This document shows, piece after piece, positions 25,712 through 33,998 of a stretch of 64,000 nucleotides of DNA. The notes under the pieces were generated by a model. That model ran no database searches, was not told the DNA's origin, and saw nothing but the letters and a program-made list of their open reading frames with translations. Both the position numbers and the translations under genes were made by a program. This DNA comes from WHSW01 sp035296705 (GTDB taxonomy: Bacteria > Actinomycetota > Thermoleophilia > Solirubrobacterales > 70-9), in contig DATHAL010000061.1 in the NCBI GenBank assembly GCA_035296705.1, positions 1-64,000 on the forward strand, in the 5' to 3' direction. Positions within the stretch are counted from its first letter, which is position 1, and each line of letters starts with the position of its first letter.

Positions 25712-27252
25712 CCGGCTGCGAACAATTCCCGCACTGCGTCTCGCACCCTATCCGGCGCGATGAGCCGTCCCGTGACCACCTCACCCGGCCGCTCGCAGAG
25801 GACGAAGCCGACGCCCTGCGCGGTGCGCTTCTTGTCGCGCTCGATCGCTGCGAGCACGGCGTCAAGCTCGACCGGGCCGTCGATGCTCGTGGGCAGGCCG
25901 TGGCGCGCGAGGAAGTCGAGCGCCTGGGCTCGGAGCTGGTCGGCACCCGACAGGCGAAGGGCCGCGAGCAGGCCGAGTCCGACGGCCTCGCCGTGGCGAT
26001 AGCGGGAGTAGCCGCTCGCCGACTCGATCGCGTGCCCGACGGTGTGGCCGAGGTTGAGCGCCTGGCGGCCGCCGCTGTCGCGCTCGTCTGCCGCGACGAC
26101 CGCGAGCTTCGTCCGCGCGCAGGCAAAGATCACGTCATCGAGCCGCCGCGGGTCGAGCTCCTCCAGGGTGCGGACCCGCTCCCAGAGCGAGCCGCCCGCG
26201 ATCAGAGCCGTCTTCAGTACCTCCGCGAAGCCGGCGGCGAGCTCGCCGGCCGGGAGCGTGTCCAGGGTCGCCGGATCGGTGAGCACGGCTGCCGGCTGGT
26301 GGTAGGAGCCGATGTAGTTCTTTCCCTCGGGCAGGTCCACGCCGGTCTTGCCGCCGTAGGCGGAGTCGACCTGGGCGACGAGCGTCGTCGGAACCTGGAC
26401 GAACGGGATGCCGCGCTGATAGACCGAGGCGCAGAAGCCAGCCAGGTCCCCGACAACACCGCCGCCGAGCGCGGCGACGTGGTCGGTGCGGGTCGCCCCG
26501 AGCCGCGTCAGCTCGCGCAGGACACGCTCCGCCTCGGACAGCGACTTCGCGGCCTCGCCGGGAGCGACCTCGATCGCGCCGCCATGCGGTTCGAGCGCGC
26601 TTCCGTAGAGGCCGCCGACGGCGGTGTCCGTGATGAGGAAGCGCCGCCCCTCGAGCGGCCAGAAGCCGAATCCGAGCAGCCCGCGCCCGAAGTAGGCGGG
26701 ATACTCGGCGCTCGCGCTCGCTGCCCACAGGAGCTTCGTTCCGGACGACAGCCCCGCGAGCTCGCGGAGCGCCGGCATCGCCCGCTCGAGCGCAGCCGCC
26801 CGGCCGGGGACGATCGCGTCGGCCAGCCGCTCGTAGATCGGCGCGCGCTCGGCGAGTCGCTCCTCGAACGCAGAGCGGTCGCGGGCGAGCGGCCGCTTAC
26901 CGGCAACCCGCTCCCAGGCGGTCTCGGCGTCGACGTCGAGCCAGACGACGACGTGCGGCTCGAGCGCCCCCTGCACGGCGTCGGAGAGGATCGCTCCGCC
27001 ACCGAGCGCGATCGCCTCGCCGTGCGTCGCCTCCGCGAGGAGCTCCATCACGAGCGCCTCCTCGCGGCGCCGGAACTCGGCCTCTCCGTGGCGCTCGAAG
27101 AAGTCCTCGATCGAGCTCCCGAGCTCGCGCTCGAGCAGCGCGTCGGCGTCCAGCGCGGTCATCCCCGAAGCCGCTGCGGCGCGAAGCGCCCGGGACTTGC
27201 CGGCGCCCATGAAACCGATGAAGACGAGCGGGCGGCGCGGCGGTTCATCCAT
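25708..27252 (-). CDS. aroKB: shikimate kinase / 3-dehydroquinate synthase fusion
   Basis: 514 residues in one open frame. Residues about 1-165 are shikimate kinase with the P-loop GFMGAGKS at 13-20. Residues about 175-514 are 3-dehydroquinate synthase with ALGGGVVGDLAGF, the PTTLVAQVDSAYGGKTGV segment and zinc ligands in GFAEVLK, NLGHTVGHAIE and YRHGEAVG. It therefore supplies steps 2 and 5 of the shikimate pathway on one polypeptide. The arrangement shikimate kinase-AroB occurs in several actinobacteria. It overlaps aroQ by 4 bases. aroC lies further upstream on the same strand but is separated by an oppositely oriented gene. Confidence 0.95.
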   Translation of the reverse strand: MDEPPRRPLVFIGFMGAGKSRALRAAAASGMTALDADALLERELGSSIEDFFERHGEAEFRRREEALVMELLAEATHGEAIALGGGAILSDAVQGALEPHVVVWLDVDAETAWERVAGKRPLARDRSAFEERLAERAPIYERLADAIVPGRAAALERAMPALRELAGLSSGTKLLWAASASAEYPAYFGRGLLGFGFWPLEGRRFLITDTAVGGLYGSALEPHGGAIEVAPGEAAKSLSEAERVLRELTRLGATRTDHVAALGGGVVGDLAGFCASVYQRGIPFVQVPTTLVAQVDSAYGGKTGVDLPEGKNYIGSYHQPAAVLTDPATLDTLPAGELAAGFAEVLKTALIAGGSLWERVRTLEELDPRRLDDVIFACARTKLAVVAADERDSGGRQALNLGHTVGHAIESASGYSRYRHGEAVGLGLLAALRLSGADQLRAQALDFLARHGLPTSIDGPVELDAVLAAIERDKKRTAQGVGFVLCERPGEVVTGRLIAPDRVRDAVRELFAAG

Positions 27253-27377
27253 GGAGATCCGAAGGCTAGTTGCTGACCGGCGCAGCGCAGCTATCCGCGA
27301 ATGAGCGTGTTTGCATCATTTGAGAGGGGCCCCCTGGGCAGGGGGAATCGGACCCACGATCAACAGGAGGGCACAGA

Positions 27378-27899
27378 ATGAAGATGCGCAAGCTGCGTCC
27401 GTCACCGGGCGCCCTGATCGGCACGATTGCGCTCGTGTTCGCGTTCACCGGAGCCGCGGTCGCCGCGGAGAAGATCCAGACGAACGACATCGCGGGCAAG
27501 GCCGTGACCGGGAAGAAGATCGCCCGCGACGCCGTCAAGAGCGGCAAGATCCGCGACGGCGGCGTGAAGGCGCAGGACCTGGCGGACAACGTGCTGCCGT
27601 TCGAGGCCTACGGGCGCGTCAACAAGGCGGGCGCCACGGTGACGGTGGGTGCCGGCGCTACCGGGATCACCGCGGTTTCCGACGGCGGCCCCGGGGTCGT
27701 CTGCTACGACCTCGCCGACGTGCCGACAGCGGGCACCGCGAACGCCGTGATCGGCGGCCCGGTGAGCGCGCTGGTCGAGGTCCAGGTGACGCCGAATACC
27801 GGCTGCCCGGCACCGTTCAACGATGCCTCGACCGTGACCAGGAACTCGGCGACCGGCAACCCGATCGACCGCGACCTCTACGTGCACTTCATCGGCTGA
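27378..27899 (+). CDS. secreted protein with short N-terminal repeats, Thermoleophilia-type
   Basis: 173 residues. The signal peptide at 1-30 ends in GAAVAAEK. Residues about 32-72 show four imperfect repeats of about ten residues, each with an Ile or Val and a charged pattern (NDIAGKAVTG, KKIARDAVKSG, KIRDGGVKAQ, DLADNVLP), suggestive of a beta-solenoid or fibrous stalk. A C-terminal beta domain with two cysteines follows. It is preceded by AGGAGGG. It lies on the plus strand between aroC and aroKB and interrupts that minus-strand cluster. From general knowledge, such proteins recur in Thermoleophilia; the function is unknown. Confidence 0.72.
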   Translation: MKMRKLRPSPGALIGTIALVFAFTGAAVAAEKIQTNDIAGKAVTGKKIARDAVKSGKIRDGGVKAQDLADNVLPFEAYGRVNKAGATVTVGAGATGITAVSDGGPGVVCYDLADVPTAGTANAVIGGPVSALVEVQVTPNTGCPAPFNDASTVTRNSATGNPIDRDLYVHFIG

Positions 27900-27911
27900 G
27901 AACGGTGACGT

Positions 27912-27940
27912 GGGCGGCGTCCCGTACTGGGGCGCCGCCC
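27912..27940. terminator. bidirectional hairpin between convergent genes
   Basis: An 8-bp stem GGGCGGCG/CGCCGCCC encloses an inner CCC/GGG pairing with a 5-base loop. It separates the plus-strand secreted-protein gene (stop at 27899) from the minus-strand aroC (stop at 27946). Confidence 0.7.
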
Positions 27941-27945
27941 GCGCG

Positions 27946-29112
27946 CTAGCGGCGCCAGTCGATGCGTTCGCGGTATGCGGCCAGGGCTTCGCGGACGTCG
28001 TCGATGTGATCGCCGCCGAGCTTCTCGCGATAGCAGCGCGCGAGGACCAGGGCGACCCCGGCCTCGGCCACGACGCCCGCCGCCGGGACGACCGTCGAGT
28101 CGGTGCGCTCCCGCATCGCCTGCGCAGGCTCCTTGGTCTCGGTGTCGACGGAGCGAAGCGGCCTCGTGAGGGTCGAGATCGGCTTCAGCGCCCCGCGCAC
28201 GACGAGCGGCTCGCCGTTCGACATCCCGCCTTCGACGCCGCCCGCACGGTTCGTCTCGCGGTGGTAGCCGCGCTCCTCCGACCAGAAGATCTCGTCGTGC
28301 GACTCCGACCCGCGGGCGGCGGCGACCTCCCAGGCCTCCCCCAACGAAACGCCCTTGACGGCCTGGATCGAGACGACGGCCTGCGCGAGGCGGCCGTCGA
28401 GCCGCTCCTCCGATGAGACGTATGAGCCGAGGCCGGGGACGAGCCCGAAGGCGCGGACCTCGAAGACGCCGCCGAGCGACTCGTTCTCCTTGCGCAGGCG
28501 GTCGATCTCCTCGACCATCCTCGCGCTCGTGTCCGCGTCCAGGCAGCGGACCGGCGACTCGTCGACATCCGCGAAGTCGTCGGGGGTCAGTTCGCCGGCC
28601 TCGGGGGCCGCTACCGAGGCGATCCGCAGCACGTGGCTGTGGACGCTCACCCCGACCGCAGCCAGGAACTCCTTCGCGATCGCGCCCGCGGCGACCCGCG
28701 CCGCGGTTTCGCGCGCCGAGGCGCGCTCGAGCACGTTGCGGACGTCGCGGTGTCCGTACTTGAGCGAGCCGACGAGGTCGGCGTGGCCGGGCCGCGGCAG
28801 GTGCGATTCGGTGACCTCGGCCTCGACCGGCCACGGGTTCATCCGCTCCTCCCAGTTCGCGTAGTCGCGGTTCGCGACCAAGAGAGCGACCGGGCTGCCG
28901 AGCGTGCGGCCGTGGCGGATGCCCGATCGCACCTCGACCGCGTCGCGCTCGATCTTCATCCGCCCGCCCCGCCCGTGGCCGAGCTGACGGCGCGCCATCT
29001 CGCGATCGATCCGCTCCCGGTCGAGCTCGAGCCCCGCCGGAAGCCCCTCGACGATCGCCACGAGCCCAGGCCCGTGCGATTCGCCCGCTGTGGTGAAGCG
29101 GAAGCCAGTCAT
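27946..29112 (-). CDS. aroC: chorismate synthase
   Basis: 388 residues. It converts EPSP to chorismate with reduced FMN. Conserved segments are GESHGPGL near the N-terminus, RRQLGHGRGGRMKIE, the RPGHADL...KYGHRDVRN segment and the C-terminal GAGVVAEA-like PAAGVVAEAGVALVLARC. Its length fits the family. It is the first shikimate gene of the run on the minus strand. The split prepilin peptidase gene lies just upstream in the same direction. Confidence 0.96.
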   Translation of the reverse strand: MTGFRFTTAGESHGPGLVAIVEGLPAGLELDRERIDREMARRQLGHGRGGRMKIERDAVEVRSGIRHGRTLGSPVALLVANRDYANWEERMNPWPVEAEVTESHLPRPGHADLVGSLKYGHRDVRNVLERASARETAARVAAGAIAKEFLAAVGVSVHSHVLRIASVAAPEAGELTPDDFADVDESPVRCLDADTSARMVEEIDRLRKENESLGGVFEVRAFGLVPGLGSYVSSEERLDGRLAQAVVSIQAVKGVSLGEAWEVAAARGSESHDEIFWSEERGYHRETNRAGGVEGGMSNGEPLVVRGALKPISTLTRPLRSVDTETKEPAQAMRERTDSTVVPAAGVVAEAGVALVLARCYREKLGGDHIDDVREALAAYRERIDWRR

Positions 29113-29158
29113 CTCGGCCGCCTACCCTAGAGCCGGGCCAAGCGTCGCAGGCGGCTCG

Positions 29159-29326
29159 CTAGTCGCCGCGGAAGAACTCGTCGAGGTACCAGTCGACGAT
29201 GTCCTCACCGAACCAGAGGCCGAGAATGCCGCCGAGTGCGAGGAACGGCCCGAACGGGATCGTCCGCTTGCGCGCGCCTTTTCCGTGGCGGCCGATCAGG
29301 ACCAGACCGCCGAGAGCACCGCTCAT
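29159..29326 (-). CDS. prepilin peptidase, C-terminal part in a shifted frame
   Basis: A 55-residue frame starting at ATG 29326, overlapping the stop of the N-terminal part by ATGA. It contains RKRTIPFGPFLALGG, the conserved C-terminal segment of A24 prepilin peptidases, and a final aromatic helix (GLWFGEDIVDWYL). On its own it lacks both catalytic Asp residues. It makes sense only as a continuation of the adjacent upstream frame, so the gene is split by a one-base shift. That could be a decayed gene, a sequencing error or a translationally coupled two-part protein. Confidence 0.75.
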   Translation of the reverse strand: MSGALGGLVLIGRHGKGARKRTIPFGPFLALGGILGLWFGEDIVDWYLDEFFRGD

Positions 29327-29724
29327 GATGCGATCACAACCGCGGGTGCGACGGCGCGGCCTAGGTAGAGGCCCATCATCGCAAGGAGCTTCGCGTCGCC
29401 CATTCCCATCCCTCGCGGATACGCGAGCGCGAGCGCAAACAGCACGCCGCCGGCAACGAGCGCTGCGAGAGCTCTGTCCGGGAGGCTCCCGGGATCGCTC
29501 ACCATCGCGATCGCGATTGCGGCGACGGAGCCCGCCAGCACGGTCGCGTTCGGGATCACCCGCCTCTGGAGGTCGGTGAGCGCGACCGTGACCAGCACCG
29601 CGCAGAGGACCAACCCGAGGACGAGCTCGCCGACATCGTCGGCGCCGACGATCAGGCTCGTCACCGCGAAGAGAAACAGGCCGATGGCGAGCGCCAGCTT
29701 CTGGAGCATGGGTACCGTCCTCAT
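29323..29724 (-). CDS. prepilin peptidase (A24), N-terminal part ending at a frame break
   Basis: 133 residues from the ATG at 29724 (earlier GTG at 29766 and later ATG at 29709 are also possible). It has about four transmembrane helices. Both catalytic Asp motifs are present: VALTDLQRRVIPN and GMGMGDAKL. The N-terminal cysteine-bearing methyltransferase domain of PilD is absent, as in short type IV/Tad-type prepilin peptidases. The frame stops 20 residues after GMGDAKL, before the conserved IPFGPFLA segment, which follows in the next frame. No pilin genes are nearby. Confidence 0.8.
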   Translation of the reverse strand: MRTVPMLQKLALAIGLFLFAVTSLIVGADDVGELVLGLVLCAVLVTVALTDLQRRVIPNATVLAGSVAAIAIAMVSDPGSLPDRALAALVAGGVLFALALAYPRGMGMGDAKLLAMMGLYLGRAVAPAVVIAS

Positions 29725-29880
29725 GGGTTCCGTTTGCCTCGCTACGGAGAGGGCTATTGGCGGCACGTCTCCCCGGCTTTAACTCGGGGTGGGTCTGACT
29801 GGACGTGATCGACGGGGCAGCCGGTAGAGGCCCGTGGGCGCCCCATCTGGACGTTTCTACAAGCGGCGTAAGCTCATCCG

Positions 29881-30336
29881 ATGGGCGCTCGGCGACTGAT
29901 CACCGTGATGATCGTCCTGCTCGTGCTATCGAGCATCGCCGCGGCGCTGGTCCCGGTCGAGCGCGGCGCCGACGACGAGAGCTCGACCAGCAGCTCGACC
30001 GCCACAACCACCGAGACGGCCGGCCAAGCGGTGGAGCGAACGATCAGCGTCGCGAAGGCGAAACCGACGAAGATCCGTCTCGGCCTCGGCGACCGCCTCG
30101 AGCTGACCGTGCGATCGCAGGCGCCCGCCCAGATCGCGATCCCTGACTTCGGCGAGCTCGAGGACACCGACCAGTACCTGCCGGCGCACTTCGACCTGCT
30201 TCCGTTCAAGCGCGGCAGCAGCCCCGTGCTGCTGCGACGGGAGGACGGCTCGGGTCGCACGGTCGCGCGAATCATCGTGAAGACAGGGAGCCATAGGACT
30301 GAGAAGCGGCCCGGACGATCTCAGCGGGCTTCCTGA
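29881..30336 (+). CDS. membrane-anchored or secreted protein of unknown function
   Basis: 151 residues. An N-terminal hydrophobic segment (about 5-23) is followed by a Ser/Thr-rich linker (about 34-46) and a beta-rich domain (50-140) with LRLG-type strands and SRVIVRQ-like RTVARIIVK near the end. The domain resembles a small cupredoxin or Ig-like fold but carries no Cys/His copper site, so the resemblance is tentative. It is preceded by a weak ribosome-binding site. Confidence 0.6.
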   Translation: MGARRLITVMIVLLVLSSIAAALVPVERGADDESSTSSSTATTTETAGQAVERTISVAKAKPTKIRLGLGDRLELTVRSQAPAQIAIPDFGELEDTDQYLPAHFDLLPFKRGSSPVLLRREDGSGRTVARIIVKTGSHRTEKRPGRSQRAS

Positions 30337-30346
30337 CCGAGAGCGT

Positions 30347-31483
30347 TCAGGTCGATCCCGCCGCGGCAGCACGCGCGTAGCGGCGCTTGTGGAGCACGAA
30401 GCCGACCAGCCCCGCCGGGAGCTGAAGCCAGTACGCGAACAGGCGATAGGCGAAGGTCGCGATCACCGCCTGACCGGCGCCGACACCGGCCAGGGCCAGG
30501 GTAGCGGTCAGGCCCGCCTCGACGAACCCGAGGCCGCCGGGGGTCACCGGAACCTGGGCGAGCACCTGGGCGGCGGAGAACGCGAGCAGGACGAGCGCCG
30601 GGCGCGGAGTCGAGCCGACCGCGGCGAGCGCCGCGAGCAGGGTGCCGTAGTCGAACGCCCAGCGGCCGACCGTCGCCAGCACGGCACGCTTCCAGTGAGG
30701 CCCGAGGATCGAGAGGAGCCTGTCGCGCTCGGACGCAAGTCGCATGGGTAGCCGGCGAAGCGGCGAAGCGTGGCGCCGCAGCCGGTTGCGCACGGCCTGC
30801 GCGGCACGCCCGACGAGTTCGAGCGGTCGGTCGAAGGCGAGGAGCGCCACGCCCGCCGCAGTCATGAGCGCGAAGATCGCCACCCCGATCAGCGTCGCCT
30901 CGACCAGCCCCCGGCCGACCGAGCCGCGCAGGAACGCCGGCAGCGCGAGCACCGGGAGCGCCAAAACGACCGCGAACGTCAGCAGGTTGACGGCCGTTAT
31001 CCCGGCCACGGTCCGCGCCCGCTCGAGACCGGCGGTGACCAGCATCCGGTACTGGAGCGCAGCTCCGATCGCCCCACCAGCCGGGGCGACCTTGCCGAGC
31101 GCATTGCCGGCGAGCTGTGACTCGATCACGTCCGCCCACCGCGGCCCGTGAAGCGCAATCCGCTGAAGCGCCCAGAGGCAGGCGAGCGCGCAGCCCTGAA
31201 GCGCGAGCATCGCAGGAAACCAGAGCAGGTCGATGTGCTCGAGCTCGCGCCACGAGCCGAGCACGTCGAGCAGGCTCGGCGCCAGCAGATAGAGCGAAAC
31301 GCCCGTCACCACGAGCCAGAAGAGGGTGCGGCGCAGGCTCGGCGCGGCGCGTGCGGCCTCGACCTCGCCGTGCTCGATCTCGAGCTCGGCATCGGCGCGC
31401 TCCGCGATCGCGCGCTCTAAACGATCGCCGATCGACGCGGTTGCGGCGGGGTCGGCGTCCGGCTCAGTCGCTCCCACCGCCAC
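30347..31483 (-). CDS. lysylphosphatidylglycerol synthase transmembrane-region family protein (UPF0104)
   Basis: 378 residues with about 8 transmembrane helices. The signature is VPVTPGGLGFVEAGL, followed by YRLFAYWLQLPAGL and a basic C-terminus. This is the flippase-like module of MprF/AglD-type proteins without the lysyl-transferase domain. Members act in lipid or glycan translocation; the substrate cannot be told here. The GTG at 31483 was chosen (another lies at 31477) because the frame runs on upstream only as the antisense of the divergent gene. Confidence 0.8.
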   Translation of the reverse strand: MAVGATEPDADPAATASIGDRLERAIAERADAELEIEHGEVEAARAAPSLRRTLFWLVVTGVSLYLLAPSLLDVLGSWRELEHIDLLWFPAMLALQGCALACLWALQRIALHGPRWADVIESQLAGNALGKVAPAGGAIGAALQYRMLVTAGLERARTVAGITAVNLLTFAVVLALPVLALPAFLRGSVGRGLVEATLIGVAIFALMTAAGVALLAFDRPLELVGRAAQAVRNRLRRHASPLRRLPMRLASERDRLLSILGPHWKRAVLATVGRWAFDYGTLLAALAAVGSTPRPALVLLAFSAAQVLAQVPVTPGGLGFVEAGLTATLALAGVGAGQAVIATFAYRLFAYWLQLPAGLVGFVLHKRRYARAAAAGST

Positions 31484-31565
31484 CGGGCAAGGATAGGCTG
31501 GCGCGCGGCTTGAGCGGGTGGCTTCCATCGCAGGCGCGCAGACGCCGGCCGGCCGGTGCCGAGCG

Positions 31566-32222
31566 ATGCTGAGCCTGCTCGCCGACATCCTCCCGCTGAT
31601 GCTCGCGGCCGCCTCGAATCCGGCGGTGATCTCGATCGTCGTCCTCCTGCTCACTGCGTCCGACCGCCCGCTGCCGCGCGCGATCGCGTTCGTGGCCGGC
31701 TTCGCGCTCGTGCTGGTCGCGCTCGGGGTCGTCGGGCTCCTCCTCTTCAGGAGCTCGCGCGAGACGTTCGGCACGGGTGGCGCCCTGTTCGCGTGGCTCG
31801 ACATCGTGCTCGGCGTCGTGATGCTCGCGGGCGCCGCCGTCACCTACCTGCGCCGGAATGCCGCGACGGGCGGCGCCGACCGGCTGCTCGGCCGCATGAG
31901 GCCGGCCGCGTTCGTCGGCGTCGGCGCCGCGTTCATGGTCACGAATACGTCCGCGATCGTCGCCTACCTGCCGCTCCTTCGCGAGATCGCGATCGCGCCG
32001 GTGAGCCACGCCGAACGCGCCGTCGCGCTCGCGCTCTCCGACCTCGTGATCGTCGCGCCGATCGCCGGCCCGGTCCTGATCCGGCTCGCCGCGCCGAGAA
32101 GCTCCGAGCGCGCGCTCGGCGCGATCCGGCGCTTCCTCGACCGGTTCGGCTACCTGATCGCGATCGCGGTGTTCGGCGCGATCGGCGGCTTCCTGCTGAT
32201 CCGTGGTCTGGTCCGGTTGTGA
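31566..32222 (+). CDS. GAP family (Sap/LysE-like) integral membrane protein
   Basis: 218 residues with six predicted helices. It starts MLSLLADILPLMLAAASNPA and includes NTSAIVAYLPLLREI in the middle, a pattern typical of GAP/LysE-type exporters related to the mycobacterial Sap glycolipid transporter. A GTG 48 bases upstream is also possible. It is transcribed divergently from the UPF0104 gene and 19 bp upstream of the LLM oxidoreductase gene. The substrate is unknown. Confidence 0.75.
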   Translation: MLSLLADILPLMLAAASNPAVISIVVLLLTASDRPLPRAIAFVAGFALVLVALGVVGLLLFRSSRETFGTGGALFAWLDIVLGVVMLAGAAVTYLRRNAATGGADRLLGRMRPAAFVGVGAAFMVTNTSAIVAYLPLLREIAIAPVSHAERAVALALSDLVIVAPIAGPVLIRLAAPRSSERALGAIRRFLDRFGYLIAIAVFGAIGGFLLIRGLVRL

Positions 32223-32241
32223 CCAATAGGATCGCCCACGC

Positions 32242-33282
32242 GTGGCCTCGGAGCTGAAGCTCGGGTACAACACCGGCTATTGGGCGGGCGGCCCCCCGGC
32301 GGGTGTCGCCGCCGCGATCGCGGAGGCCGACCGGCTCGGGCTCGATTCGATCTGGGCGGCCGAGGCCTACGGCTCCGACTGCCTCACGCCGCTCGCCTGG
32401 TGGGGCGCGTCGACACAGAACGTGCGCCTCGGCACCGGGATCCTCCAGATGTCCGCGCGCCAGCCGACCGCGGCTGCGATGGCGGCGATGACGCTCGACC
32501 ACCTCTCGGACGGCCGAGTGATCCTCGGGATCGGAGTCTCCGGGCCGCAGGTGGTCGAGGGCTGGTATGGGATGCCGTTCGCGAAGCCCCTCGCGCGCAC
32601 GCGCGAGTACGTGCAGATCATGCGTGACGTCTGGGCGCGTGACGGGCCGGTGACCAACGATGGCCCGCACTACCCGCTTCCGATCCCGGACGGCACCGGG
32701 TTGGGCAAACCGCTCAAGCCCTCCATCCATCCGCTGCGTTCCGACATCCCAATCTTCCTCGCCGCCGAGGGGCCGAAGAACATCGCGCTCGGAGCCGAGA
32801 TCTGCGACGGCTGGACGGCGATGCTGCTCTCACCGCACCACCAGGAGATCTATCGCGAGGCGCTCGCCGAGGGCTTCGCCCGCCCCGGCGCGCGCCGCAG
32901 CGCCGACGATTTCGAGGTCGCCGCCACGGTGCCGATGATCGTCTCCCCCGACGTGGAGGCGGCAGCCGACGCGCTGCGCCACTACTACGCCCTCTACTTC
33001 GGAGGCATGGGCGCCAAGGGCAAGAACTTCCACGCCAACGTCGCGGTCCGGATGGGCTACGAGGACATGATCGCCGCCGTCCAGGACCTCTACCTCGACG
33101 GCAAGACGCAGGAGGCCGCCGCGGCGATCCCGCTCGAGCTCATCGACCAGATGTCGCTCATCGGTCCGCCGGAGAAGATCCGCCACGACCTCGAGGCATG
33201 GCGGGAATCGTTCGTCACCACCCTGCTCGTGGGCGGCGACGTGGACATCGTCCGTACCGCGGCCGAGCTCGTCCTCGGCTGA
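32242..33282 (+). CDS. LLM class (luciferase-like) F420-dependent oxidoreductase
   Basis: 346 residues forming a TIM barrel. The N-terminal strand KLGYNTGYW, the EAYGSDCLTPLAWWGASTQ segment, GTGILQM and VILGIGVSGPQVVEGWYG are typical of the F420-dependent group of the luciferase-like family. A GTG start is used. The substrate is undefined. The enzyme fits an F420-producing actinobacterium, as does the DDN-like gene at 59006. Confidence 0.9.
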   Translation: MASELKLGYNTGYWAGGPPAGVAAAIAEADRLGLDSIWAAEAYGSDCLTPLAWWGASTQNVRLGTGILQMSARQPTAAAMAAMTLDHLSDGRVILGIGVSGPQVVEGWYGMPFAKPLARTREYVQIMRDVWARDGPVTNDGPHYPLPIPDGTGLGKPLKPSIHPLRSDIPIFLAAEGPKNIALGAEICDGWTAMLLSPHHQEIYREALAEGFARPGARRSADDFEVAATVPMIVSPDVEAAADALRHYYALYFGGMGAKGKNFHANVAVRMGYEDMIAAVQDLYLDGKTQEAAAAIPLELIDQMSLIGPPEKIRHDLEAWRESFVTTLLVGGDVDIVRTAAELVLG

Positions 33283-33292
33283 GCCGGACCGG

Positions 33293-33565
33293 CTAGCCGC
33301 GGCTGAGCTTGCCGCTCTGGCCGTAGGAGCTGACGTCGAAGATGAACGCGAGGCCCACGATGAACCACTCGAACCCGTGGACGCTGTTGTCGCCGTAGCT
33401 CCACATGAGCGCGTAGGCGAGCGTCGTCCACGGGAGCAGGAAGAAGCCGAGCAGCGGGAGGACCCAGCTATCGAAGGCGCGGCTCAGCAGGTCGCTGAAG
33501 AGGAAGATCACGAACAACGCGAGCCGCGGCGAGATCAGCGCGAAGAGGACGGCGATGCACCCCAT
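33293..33565 (-). CDS. small membrane protein
   Basis: 90 residues from ATG at 33565, with three hydrophobic stretches (about 2-18, 31-50, 60-80) and a C-terminal SSYGQSGKLSRG tail. The segment LPWTTLAYALMWSYGDNSVHGFEW between helices looks conserved. It lies between two plus-strand genes. No motif tells its function. Confidence 0.65.
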   Translation of the reverse strand: MGCIAVLFALISPRLALFVIFLFSDLLSRAFDSWVLPLLGFFLLPWTTLAYALMWSYGDNSVHGFEWFIVGLAFIFDVSSYGQSGKLSRG

Positions 33566-33592
33566 GCGCGGCAGCCTAACTAGGCTCGCGGC

Positions 33593-33970
33593 GTGCGCTG
33601 GTTCGTCGATGCGATGAACGTCATCGGCTCGCGACCTGACGGCTGGTGGCGCGACCGCCACGCGGCGATGAAACGGCTCGTCGGGCAGCTCGAGGATCTG
33701 GCTGCCGCCGGCGAGGAGATCACGGTCTTCTTCGAGCGTGCGCCGCAGCCGGCGATCGAGTCGGGGTCGGTTGAGATCGCGCACGCGCCGGCCGCGGTCC
33801 CGAACGCGGCCGACGACGAGATCGTCCGTCGGCTGGCGCTCGAGGCGTCGCCGACGGAGATCACGGTCGTCACGTCAGACCGCCGGCTCGCCGGGCGCGC
33901 CCGGGCGATCGGCGCGCGTGTCGAGGGCTCCTCGGAGTTCCGGCGGCGGCTTCGCTACGAGCACCGATGA
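33593..33970 (+). CDS. NYN-domain (YacP/Rae1-like) nuclease
   Basis: 125 residues from GTG. The fold begins with MRWFVDAMNVIGSRPDGWWRDR, giving the first conserved Asp and Asn of the PIN-like NYN domain. The second half carries ADDEIVRRL and TVVTSDRRL, supplying further acidic residues. Members such as Rae1 cleave mRNA on ribosomes. The divergent small membrane-protein gene starts 27 bp upstream. The start has no good alternative. Confidence 0.85.
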   Translation: MRWFVDAMNVIGSRPDGWWRDRHAAMKRLVGQLEDLAAAGEEITVFFERAPQPAIESGSVEIAHAPAAVPNAADDEIVRRLALEASPTEITVVTSDRRLAGRARAIGARVEGSSEFRRRLRYEHR

Positions 33971-33998
33971 GCTTGCGCGCCTGAAGCAGTCGTAACCC

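Noticed and set aside
27330..27345. CCCCC/GGGGG hairpin upstream of the secreted-protein gene
   Set aside because: It is short, has no gene ending nearby on either strand and is preceded by another G-run, so pairing is ambiguous.
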